From: Lentimicrobium sp. L6
Lineage (GTDB): Bacteria > Bacteroidota > Bacteroidia > Bacteroidales > UBA12170
Assembly (NCBI RefSeq): GCF_013166655.1
Contig: NZ_JABKCA010000009.1
Location: 1 to 64,000 of the forward strand
Length of the DNA stretch: 64,000 nt
Reading direction: 5' to 3'
The notes under the pieces are model-generated. The model had not been told where the DNA came from. It worked only from the letters and a program-made list of their open reading frames with translations, and searched no databases. The position numbers were made by a program, and so were the translations under genes. This document shows, piece after piece, positions 27,997 through 38,683 of the stretch; position 1 is the first letter of the stretch; each line of letters starts with the position of its first letter.

Positions 27997-28574
27997 TTCT
28001 TTCTTTTGCGATTAACAATAATTTCTCGCAAAATTAGCAGGCCATTTAAGATATTCTGAGGATTTGATGTTATGGAAGTGATAAATCTATCTTTCAATTG
28101 CTCAAAAGAATAATAATCCTTAATGTCTACAATGTTTTGATCGAAAGAGGATTCTGTATCTCTTAAATTTTGTTTTAGATGCTCTAGGGTTCCTTCTAAG
28201 CCTAGATCTTCTTGAATAGCACTGGCACTATTTAAATCACTCATATCTACCAAGCCTCCTATATTCTTATGGATGGGATCTAAAATCAATGGCTTCTTAA
28301 AGATGAAGAGAATGAATCCAAGAATGATATAAAAAAGACTGACGATGAGGTTTCCCATGCCGGGCATGTTCAGAACGTCTGCTAACCATTCAGAAAGGCT
28401 TAAAGATAAAAATAGACTTACAAATAACGCTAAAAAACCCATGATGATAGCGAATACAAAGTATCCCGCAGCATGACTCATTTTATTACTTATAGCAAGA
28501 AGAGTAATGTCAATCCTAAGATTCACATAATTCTTCATTAAATCGGCAGTTTTAAAAGCAGGATTATTGTCCAT
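27993..28574 (-). CDS. Small membrane protein, phage-holin-3-like (Holin-X) family
   Basis: A 193-residue protein. Two hydrophobic segments (YFVFAIIMGFLALFVSLFLSL and NLIVSLFYIILGFILFIF) lie between a short N-terminal region and a C-terminal soluble tail with coiled-coil character. This layout matches the family annotated as phage holin or Actinobacterial Holin-X, which in Bacteroidota is chromosomal and not phage-borne. It overlaps the YtxH gene by 11 nt and the radical SAM gene by 4 nt, so translational coupling is likely. A cell-envelope stress or structural role is inferred from the YtxH partner. Confidence 0.7.
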   Translation of the reverse strand: MDNNPAFKTADLMKNYVNLRIDITLLAISNKMSHAAGYFVFAIIMGFLALFVSLFLSLSLSEWLADVLNMPGMGNLIVSLFYIILGFILFIFKKPLILDPIHKNIGGLVDMSDLNSASAIQEDLGLEGTLEHLKQNLRDTESSFDQNIVDIKDYYSFEQLKDRFITSITSNPQNILNGLLILREIIVNRKRKK

Positions 28575-28824
28575 CTTCAGCTGGTTTTTCAGTTTGACTT
28601 TTGGTCAATTCTTCAATCCCGTCCTCTATTTCATCCATAATGCTTTCGGCAGTTTCATGAAAATCAGAAGACATTTGATTGATTTTATTCTTTAGCTTTT
28701 TTCTATTGGTTTTACCATCGTTTGGGGTCAATAATAAAGCTGCTCCCGCTCCTATTGCTGCACCAATTCCCGCTCCTGCCAATAGGGCTAGTAATACTTT
28801 TGTTGTTGAAGAATTTTCGCTCAT
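28564..28824 (-). CDS. YtxH-domain protein
   Basis: An 86-residue protein. A Gly/Ala-rich membrane segment (LLALLAGAGIGAAIGAGAALLL) with GxxxG-type packing is followed by TPNDGKTNRKKLKNKI and a charged helical tail, the standard YtxH (GvpP-like) layout. These small envelope proteins are often linked to general stress in other bacteria. The start codon lies inside a stem formed with the end of the AI-2E permease gene (see the hairpin at 28823-28869). Confidence 0.85.
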   Translation of the reverse strand: MSENSSTTKVLLALLAGAGIGAAIGAGAALLLTPNDGKTNRKKLKNKINQMSSDFHETAESIMDEIEDGIEELTKSQTEKPAEDGQ

Positions 28825-28869
28825 AACTTCGGTTTTGACTTTTATACGCAGAAAACCAAAATAAGTTAT
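28823..28869 (-). promoter_or_regulatory. Hairpin joining the permease stop codon and the ytxH start codon
   Basis: On the minus-strand RNA ATAACTT (28869-28863) pairs with AAGTTAT (28829-28823), and GGTTTT (28857-28852) pairs with AAAACC (28836-28831). The UAA of the permease gene lies in the 5' arm and the AU of the YtxH AUG lies in the 3' arm. The fold could limit YtxH translation or couple it to the upstream gene. There is no U run, so it is not a terminator. Confidence 0.5.
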
Positions 28870-29960
28870 ATTTTTTTTGTGAGGCTTTGTACCAGCCTAA
28901 ATTCACCTAAAAATTCACCTGCAATAATACGAAGCACGGTATAGGTTGGGATGGCTAAAATCATTCCTATGGCACCACCTAAAGAACCAGCCATCATAAT
29001 TACGATAAAGATTTCGAGAGGATGGGCCTTCACTGAGTTGGAATAGATGAGTGGCTGTAGAATAATATTGTCTATTAAGTTGGCGGCCAAGAAAACCAAA
29101 ACTACTTTTCCGCTTACCAAATAAAAGTCTAAGTAATTACCCGCACCCAGTTCGCCTAAAACGCCTAATACTGTTCCTATTGATGCTCCAATCACTGGTC
29201 CTAAATAGGGGATGACATTCATGGTGCCTCCAAAAAATCCAATTAACACAGAGCTTGGAACTCCTAGGAAGGTAAGTCCTAAGATGAGGAGTGTAATCAT
29301 AGACGCTATTTCTATCATTAACCCAATGAAGTATCGAGCTAGCAATTCTCTAGTTTTTCGGAGTATGTTTTTTATCTTTTTAGAGTGTTGAGAGGGAGTG
29401 AGAACTAAAACCATATTAACGAAGAGATTTTCATCTTTTAGGAAGAAGAAAGTCATAAACAATACAGAAAAGGATCCAATGAAAAAGTTTCCCGTAAAGC
29501 TCAATAGGTTTTTGATGATATTAGAAAAAGTGGCCACATTTACTATTTGTGTAATCTTTTCATCAATAAGTAGCTCCAATTGTTCGTCGGGTTGGATAAG
29601 ACCATATTCCAATAGTCTCTTATCGATATTGTGTATGGTTTTGTTCAAATTATTGGATACTCTTTTGTTGTCAATATTGGAGATTACTGTGGCTTGGTAA
29701 CTTACTATAGGTATGAAAATGAGAATGATAGAAACCATGAGAACGACTTGTGTGATTAGGGTCATAACCGCAGCTAAAGCATTTGATATTCGATGTTTTC
29801 CGATTTTTACTTTCCTTAGGGCTCTCACTAATGGTCTTCCAATGAGTGATAATACTAGTGAAATAATTAAAGATGTCACTAAACTACTAAAATACCAAAG
29901 AGATAGTGCCAAGAGTAGGGTGAAAACAACAGTAACGACGATACGAGTAATTTTGCTCAT
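28866..29960 (-). CDS. AI-2E family transporter (TqsA/PerM-like permease)
   Basis: A 364-residue polytopic protein. N-terminal helices (IVVTVVFTLLLALSLWYFSSL; LIISLVLSLIGRPLVRALR) are followed by a soluble region (residues about 95-150). The family signature region then appears: SFTGNFFIGSFSVLFMTFFFLKDE, GLMIEIASMITLLILGLTFLGVPSSVLIGFFGG.MNVIPYLGPVIGA and the final LGGAIGMILAIPTYTVLRI. Members export small molecules or ions; the AI-2 link applies to only a few of them. It is the first gene of the cluster and lies divergent from ligA, with the YtxH start 42 nt downstream. Confidence 0.9.
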   Translation of the reverse strand: MSKITRIVVTVVFTLLLALSLWYFSSLVTSLIISLVLSLIGRPLVRALRKVKIGKHRISNALAAVMTLITQVVLMVSIILIFIPIVSYQATVISNIDNKRVSNNLNKTIHNIDKRLLEYGLIQPDEQLELLIDEKITQIVNVATFSNIIKNLLSFTGNFFIGSFSVLFMTFFFLKDENLFVNMVLVLTPSQHSKKIKNILRKTRELLARYFIGLMIEIASMITLLILGLTFLGVPSSVLIGFFGGTMNVIPYLGPVIGASIGTVLGVLGELGAGNYLDFYLVSGKVVLVFLAANLIDNIILQPLIYSNSVKAHPLEIFIVIMMAGSLGGAIGMILAIPTYTVLRIIAGEFLGEFRLVQSLTKKI

Positions 29961-30015
29961 AGAATTAATTGTTCTTATTAAAAGAAAGCTAATTTATAAA
30001 TAATACTGATAGTAG

Positions 30016-33356
<3,341 letters not shown>

Positions 33357-33591
33357 TTGCCTTTATTTTGGTCCAAATTTACTAATAATTTTGATTAAAT
33401 TATATTTAAGAATGTACTAATTAAATCTATTTGTAGATTGGCTAATAGTCACTTATGCTTGTTGATGTTGAATAGTGAAAAATGTTAAAAAATATGTAAA
33501 GGCCATAAAATCAGCCATATAGCCTATTTCTGTGTTTAAAACTTTGTTAATACTCTATTGAAGATTCTTTAATGCTAAGAAATGGAATAAG

Positions 33592-33599
33592 TAGATTTG
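33592..33599 (+). promoter_or_regulatory. Candidate -7 box of the exopolysaccharide operon
   Basis: TAGATTTG fits TAnnTTTG. A weak -33 (TTTA at 33568-33571) lies 20 nt upstream. Transcription would begin near 33606, placing the stem-loop 33616-33640 in a leader of about 50 nt. The rest of the gap 33357-33591 is AT-rich with no other element that I can support. Confidence 0.4.
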
Positions 33600-33615
33600 A
33601 TACATGCGAAATAGT

Positions 33616-33640
33616 ACCATCTAGTAAACAAATAGATGGT
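33616..33640 (+). promoter_or_regulatory. Stem-loop in the leader of the exopolysaccharide operon
   Basis: ACCATCTA and TAGATGGT form a perfect 8-bp stem around a 9-nt loop, ending 15 nt before the ATG at 33656. It could be a protein-binding operator or an RNA hairpin that controls translation. There is no U run after it. Confidence 0.55.
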
Positions 33641-33655
33641 AAGAAAACTGAAGCT

Positions 33656-36163
33656 ATGATTGAGTTGAAAAAATATATTATTTTGGTTGTTCTGTTAACC
33701 TTTGTTTCTATTCAAGGAACATGGGCTAAGGAATCAGATTTTGATAAGGATCCAAACCTTGAGAGCCTGATGCCAGATGATGGTGATTTTCTTCCAGATA
33801 CTGTTAATGTCTTTCATATTGCAAAAGACGTAAGCGAAATATTTATGAATGCGATCAATGGCTCAGTTTATCATGATGTTCATGGCGATGTAACTCTATT
33901 AAATTCAATTTTTATTTCAAATTATACTTCCAATGATGTAGGGCAGGCTTATCAGGAAGCTTTGAATCAGCAGATTAAAGCCAAGAGAGGTGATGTGGGC
34001 TTAAATATGAGAGGTGATTATACTGAAAATTTTACTCCAGGGATATCCGTTGACGAAGATCTTACCTTTAAAAGAAGGTTTTATGTAGGTTTGGAATGGG
34101 ATATTATAAAAGGTGGTTTATTCGATGCCAATAATCAAATACATCAAATGAAGATGCAAGCCATTCTTAAGGAGTATGAAACTTTGGAATATGCTGAGCA
34201 AGAAAACTACCGCTACCTATTTAATTATATCAACTATATATTTAATGTTAGAAAAGTAAAGGTGCTTGAGGAGAGAAAAAACCTAGTGAAGAAACAGTTG
34301 GAGTTTACTAAGGAATTATATCATTTGCGCTATGTGGGTTGGGAAAAAGTACTCCAATATCAGGCTAAGTTAGAAGATATAGATCAACAGGTTTTTCAAT
34401 TGCAGAATTTTAATAAACATATCCCAGCAAATATTCCTGATACTTTATTAGCGAATCCTATGACCGCTGATGATTTGCCTTTGTTTGATGTTAACCTGGA
34501 TAGTTTGATGAGAATATATTATAATCATCATGCGGAAGATACAGTGACTCAAATTAAACTGGCCATATATAAGGATAATCTAAAATGGTGGAAAGATATT
34601 ACACTTAAACCATTTGTTAGATACAATATGTATATGGATGAGTTTAATACTTTTAAGAATTATGGTTCCGCTGGAGTTACCTTAAGGGTGCCTTTGCGAT
34701 TTCATAATAAAGGTAAGCTCATTAAAGCTCAACAGAATGTTTATCAGTCTGAGCAAATGAAGGAATTAGAAGGTGGCGATAATGAGTTAGTTAATATTTA
34801 TGCTGAATTTGGATTTAAACTTAAGCAAATCAAAGACCTTTATTATAGAAAGATGGTTAATGATGAGTTGATTCGTAAAGAGTTAGTGAAGAAAGAATAT
34901 AGAGATGTAGCTTTTAATCCGGTTATTACTTTGGGATTAATTGATGACAAGAAAGCTATTGAAGCAGAAATCATTGATTTAAAAAAACGAATGTACATTA
35001 ATTTGGTGCGCTTATCTTTTTATCTTGAAGACCGAACTCCAACAGATTTTATTACGGTACTAACACCTCAAGATTTCACTGGAAGATATAATGGCAATGT
35101 AAAAATGTTTGTTACTACAAAAGATGTTGAAAAGCACAGCCCAGTTGCTATCGCCAATTACCTTTGGAAAAACGAGTTTGTTGATGTGATGATAGAATCT
35201 GAACAGGACACTATCCCTTTATACCTTACAACATTACTAGAGAAGACTCAACTGGCCAATACATTTTTCTCTGTTATGAAAAGAGTTCCTCTTAATAGCG
35301 AATACCCAAATGTCAACCAGGATGTTAATCGAATATTAGAATGGAACCATCCTCGTATTATTGGTTTGCATTACGAAATGGAATTACTGCAAGACAGTTT
35401 AAACGAGATTAGCGAAGTAGCTGTGAGTGATTGGGTAAATAGTATTACTCCCCAAGCAAGTAGTGGACAAGTAAGATTAAGTATTGGTATTCCATCTGGT
35501 TTAAATGTGAGTTTACTGAATAGGATTTTCGATAAATTCGATTTAGTTTATGTTCATGAATTAGGCGTTCCAAATAGAAATAGAGTAGAGCAGAGTTATG
35601 CTTCAGAATTGAATCTTGATAAAAACAGGTTGGTACTTTCTTTAAGGGGAAATGATTTTGTTGACCGAATGCATTTGGAGAATTATATGGCTGATTTATT
35701 TGAAAATACAGGTATTACTAATTTTGCATTCTCTGATTATGAAAGTATGATGAGTGTTGATTTTAAAACATTCGAAAAAGGATATGAAATAGACTTGCAA
35801 CCTGAGGAATTAGTTGCGAGTGTTAGAGCTCAAATTTACCATATAGAAGATAAGGAAGTGATAGCAAAACAAGAATTGCAGTTGAAATCCAAAAGCCAAG
35901 TATTAGCTGGTACTGAAGAAGAAAAAACACAAGATAAAAATGAGGCTATCAATTTTTATCGCATACAGATAGCAGCAAGTAAAGTAAAACTTACTGAAAG
36001 CAAATTGGAGAAATTCAAAGCTAAAGATATTCGAGAAATAGCAATAAATGGTTATTATAAATACACAATTGGTAGCTATACATCGGAAGATGATGCAACA
36101 AAAGCTCTAGACAGATATAGATCTGAATCGGGCAATGTTGGAGCATTTATAGTTACTTATTAA
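33656..36163 (+). CDS. TolC-like outer-membrane factor with extra periplasmic region and C-terminal SPOR-like domain
   Basis: I choose ATG 33656 (MIELKKYIILVVLL..), which gives a normal signal peptide and 835 residues; a longer frame from 33572 crosses the candidate promoter. Residues about 85-480 resemble an outer-membrane efflux (TolC/OEP) protein: long helices (YEQENYRYLF.., KVKVLEERKNLVKKQLEFTK) alternate with beta strands (RFYVGLEWDIIKGG, GSAGVTLRVPLRFHN). Residues about 500-760 are an alpha/beta region with alternating strands and helices (VRLSIGIPSGLNVSLLNRIF, FDLVYVHELGVPN, NRLVLSLRGNDFVDRMHL) that may be a TIM-barrel-like domain. The C-terminus (FYRIQIAASKVKL...YKYTIGSYTSEDDATKAL) fits a SPOR peptidoglycan-binding domain. 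It is probably the outer-membrane exit channel of the system. The boundaries are approximate. Confidence 0.75.
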   Translation: MIELKKYIILVVLLTFVSIQGTWAKESDFDKDPNLESLMPDDGDFLPDTVNVFHIAKDVSEIFMNAINGSVYHDVHGDVTLLNSIFISNYTSNDVGQAYQEALNQQIKAKRGDVGLNMRGDYTENFTPGISVDEDLTFKRRFYVGLEWDIIKGGLFDANNQIHQMKMQAILKEYETLEYAEQENYRYLFNYINYIFNVRKVKVLEERKNLVKKQLEFTKELYHLRYVGWEKVLQYQAKLEDIDQQVFQLQNFNKHIPANIPDTLLANPMTADDLPLFDVNLDSLMRIYYNHHAEDTVTQIKLAIYKDNLKWWKDITLKPFVRYNMYMDEFNTFKNYGSAGVTLRVPLRFHNKGKLIKAQQNVYQSEQMKELEGGDNELVNIYAEFGFKLKQIKDLYYRKMVNDELIRKELVKKEYRDVAFNPVITLGLIDDKKAIEAEIIDLKKRMYINLVRLSFYLEDRTPTDFITVLTPQDFTGRYNGNVKMFVTTKDVEKHSPVAIANYLWKNEFVDVMIESEQDTIPLYLTTLLEKTQLANTFFSVMKRVPLNSEYPNVNQDVNRILEWNHPRIIGLHYEMELLQDSLNEISEVAVSDWVNSITPQASSGQVRLSIGIPSGLNVSLLNRIFDKFDLVYVHELGVPNRNRVEQSYASELNLDKNRLVLSLRGNDFVDRMHLENYMADLFENTGITNFAFSDYESMMSVDFKTFEKGYEIDLQPEELVASVRAQIYHIEDKEVIAKQELQLKSKSQVLAGTEEEKTQDKNEAINFYRIQIAASKVKLTESKLEKFKAKDIREIAINGYYKYTIGSYTSEDDATKALDRYRSESGNVGAFIVTY

Positions 36164-36179
36164 ATTAAAACCTAGCCGC

Positions 36180-37238
36180 ATGAAGCCGTTTAAATTTAAA
36201 ACGAAAGCAACAGTTCTTAAAGGGGTTAAAGAAGAAGCACCTAAAAAAAGAATAAATTGGGATAGAATTATATATTTAATTCTGTTTATCGTCATACTCA
36301 TTTCAATAATTTACTATGCCATTAGTAAAAGTTTTTATGTGAATGTGTTGGGCCATGTTCACACTGAACAGTTTAGTGTGGGATTTCCTGAAGATGTTTC
36401 AGTTTTTGATTATTTTGTTCAAGAACATGATACAGTTGATAAGGGAGATACCTTGTTTTATTATCGCTTGAATCTTTTAGAAGATGATAATGCTAATGCA
36501 GCAGTTGCTGCTGTTATTACTAATAACAGTGCTGACTGGTATTTGAAAGAGCGGCTTCAAACCCAGAAAAAGATCAACCTAAGCTATATTGAAATTGGCG
36601 ATTTTAAAAATAATATCGCAAGAATTGAGAAAGAATTAGAAAAAACCCGAAAAGAAGTTTATCTAGATGTTTATCCTCAAGCAGAATTGAAGAAATCAAT
36701 TTTGGAGATAGACAAGCTTTATGTGAATATTGAAAAAACAGAGGGTGAAATTACCTATTTGAAGAAATATTTAAGTCTCCTAAATTATTATGAGCAGCAA
36801 GCTAAATTGAATCAACCAATTATAAATACTGGTGATGGTGATGTTCTGCTTTGGAATTATTATGAAAGTCCTGTGGATGGTGTAGTAAGCAAGATCTATC
36901 AAGATGCGGAGGAGGTTACCTATAAGAAAGATATAGTCATGCTGATCAACGATTTTGAAGAAATTTTTATTCTAGGATATATAGACCAAAAAGACATTAA
37001 ATATTTTGAACTTGGGGAGTCTTTAACAGTTAACTTTGCAGATGGAGACATGAGTGAAGGAATCATAGATAAATTTTATATAAATACAGAAGAGTTACCG
37101 CTAGATTTTGTGGAAGATAAGGCTAGATTTTCAAGAAAAGTAGTGGTTCGTCTGGTACCAGAGAATGAAGAAGTAGCAGATGAGTGGAAAAAACGCCATC
37201 TTTATGAAGTACGGATTTCTAAAACCAGATACTTCTAG
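36180..37238 (+). CDS. HlyD-like membrane fusion (adaptor) protein
   Basis: A 352-residue protein starting 16 nt after the TolC-like gene. One N-terminal membrane helix (IIYLILFIVILISIIYYAI) anchors it in the inner membrane. A split lipoyl/barrel-sandwich domain is visible: the first half includes FVQEHDTVDKGDTLFYY and the second half YYESPVDGVVSKIYQDAEEVT. Between them lies a helical hairpin (residues about 115-215, EKELEKTRKEVYLD.. and EKTEGEITYLKKYLSLL). A beta-barrel segment follows (EIFILGYIDQKDIKYFELGESLTVNFAD). The layout matches HlyD/EmrA adaptors and also Alg44-type polysaccharide adaptors, but it has no PilZ domain. It probably bridges the GT2 synthase and the outer-membrane channel. 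Confidence 0.88.
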   Translation: MKPFKFKTKATVLKGVKEEAPKKRINWDRIIYLILFIVILISIIYYAISKSFYVNVLGHVHTEQFSVGFPEDVSVFDYFVQEHDTVDKGDTLFYYRLNLLEDDNANAAVAAVITNNSADWYLKERLQTQKKINLSYIEIGDFKNNIARIEKELEKTRKEVYLDVYPQAELKKSILEIDKLYVNIEKTEGEITYLKKYLSLLNYYEQQAKLNQPIINTGDGDVLLWNYYESPVDGVVSKIYQDAEEVTYKKDIVMLINDFEEIFILGYIDQKDIKYFELGESLTVNFADGDMSEGIIDKFYINTEELPLDFVEDKARFSRKVVVRLVPENEEVADEWKKRHLYEVRISKTRYF

Positions 37239-37282
37239 ATGCTTTTTTAAGTATATTTCTATCACTCTCAAATTAATGAATT

Positions 37283-38683
37283 ATGGCTAACGATCAATTT
37301 GGAAAAAAGGTACAAACGCAGAGTAATAAAGAAGTTTTCTTTATTTCGGATTTCTCAAATCTGGATATTAAGAAAGTGGTGATTACTGATGTGATTATTT
37401 TGGATTACTCGAATAAAGAGGGTTGCAGAGGGTTTTTAAATCAGATACGTTCTTCTTTTGTTGAATCTATTTATTTAACGCCTGTTTTTATCCTGTCCAT
37501 TAACGAAGATGTTGATTCTTTTACGAAATCTTTGACTGATGGAACAGTTCATAGTCTTCAAGAAGAAGCTTTTATTGGTCCTTTTCAAGCCATTGAGCAG
37601 AGAATTAGACAACTACAATCCACAAATAATCAAGATCAAGAGATAAAAATTCTAAATAAAATACTACGTTATTATTATACACGACAAAGTAGAATGAAGC
37701 CTATTATTTCTGCTAAATCACACACTGGGTATTCATTTCCATTACTTTCTCTGCATTATCAAAATGTAAATACTGAGGAAAAGTTTTCAATACTCGATAA
37801 GTTGGTGAGTAAAGAATTTTTACGACCACGTTACGAAGATTTAGTGCATCTCTGTAATAATTGCTACTCTGGTTTTTTAAATTATAGAGAAGTATGTCCA
37901 AAATGTAGTACTTCAGATTTATATACCGAGAATTTGATTCATCACTTTGTCTGTGCAAACGTGGCTCCCGAAAGCGATTTTATCAATGGTGATCAAATGG
38001 TTTGCAATAAATGTAATAGGATGCTGCGCCATATTGGAGTTGATTATGACAAGCCAAGTCTAATATATACTTGTAATAATTGTGGACATCATTTTCAAGA
38101 ATCCGTAATGCAGGCTCTCTGTATGAGTTGTGAGTCTGTTCATAATGTAGATAGTCTTCTCGAAAGAAAGATATATAATTATGAGTTAACAGCTTTAGGT
38201 GAAGAATCTGCAATAGGAGGTCTAGTTCCAAGTGAAAAGCAAGATGCTGAAATGGCTGGGTTTATAGGATTCTCAACTTTTAATATCTTTTTAAAATACG
38301 AAATTGAGAGAATCAAAAACAGTGGTAAAACTAGTAGTGCAGGTAGTTTGAGTTTAAGAACTCCTGCAGCGCTCAGCAATTCTTTGGGAGTGAAATATAA
38401 TACGGTTGTTACAGAAGTGGCTGAGTTTATTAAAAATGCAACTTTAGCTACTGATATACTTACTTTCATCAATAGTAATACTTTTTTAATTATTTCTCCT
38501 GACAATGATAAATTTCGTTTGGAAAGTTTGTTAAACAATATACGCCATTCTGTTCAGAAGCTGATAGATAGTAATATTGATGAAGCCAATATCATGGTGA
38601 AGATTAAAGCTGAAAACATAGACAGTACTAAAAACCATAATGACCTTATAAATAGCTTATTAACTAATAATGGGGCTGGCTGA
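37283..38683 (+). CDS. Zinc-ribbon (TackOD1-like) protein with receiver-like N-terminus and degenerate GGDEF domain
   Basis: A 466-residue soluble protein. Residues about 15-110 look like a divergent receiver domain (VIILDYSNKEG with D41 at the acceptor position). Residues 191-283 contain eleven cysteines, most in CxxC pairs (C191/C194, C205/C208, C241/C244, C264/C267, C280/C283), suggesting two or three zinc ribbons. The arrangement recalls the TackOD1 output domain, recognised from memory and not searched. Residues about 325-445 align with a GGDEF fold (GFSTFNIFLKYEIERI, NTVVTEVAEFIKNATLATDIL, FLIISPDND, LNNIRHSVQKL), but the active-site loop reads N397-S-N-T-F401 in place of GGDEF, so cyclase activity is not expected. 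It lies between adaptor and synthase, and its stop overlaps the synthase ATG (TGATG). A regulatory sensor, possibly of c-di-GMP or another nucleotide, is inferred. Confidence 0.75.
   Translation: MANDQFGKKVQTQSNKEVFFISDFSNLDIKKVVITDVIILDYSNKEGCRGFLNQIRSSFVESIYLTPVFILSINEDVDSFTKSLTDGTVHSLQEEAFIGPFQAIEQRIRQLQSTNNQDQEIKILNKILRYYYTRQSRMKPIISAKSHTGYSFPLLSLHYQNVNTEEKFSILDKLVSKEFLRPRYEDLVHLCNNCYSGFLNYREVCPKCSTSDLYTENLIHHFVCANVAPESDFINGDQMVCNKCNRMLRHIGVDYDKPSLIYTCNNCGHHFQESVMQALCMSCESVHNVDSLLERKIYNYELTALGEESAIGGLVPSEKQDAEMAGFIGFSTFNIFLKYEIERIKNSGKTSSAGSLSLRTPAALSNSLGVKYNTVVTEVAEFIKNATLATDILTFINSNTFLIISPDNDKFRLESLLNNIRHSVQKLIDSNIDEANIMVKIKAENIDSTKNHNDLINSLLTNNGAG

Noticed and set aside
27993-28574. 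Phage holin hint
   Set aside because: No other phage genes are present; the neighbours are chromosomal envelope genes, so I see no prophage.
33572-33655. Upstream start for the TolC-like protein
   Set aside because: It crosses the candidate promoter and stem-loop and would put 28 residues before a good signal peptide.
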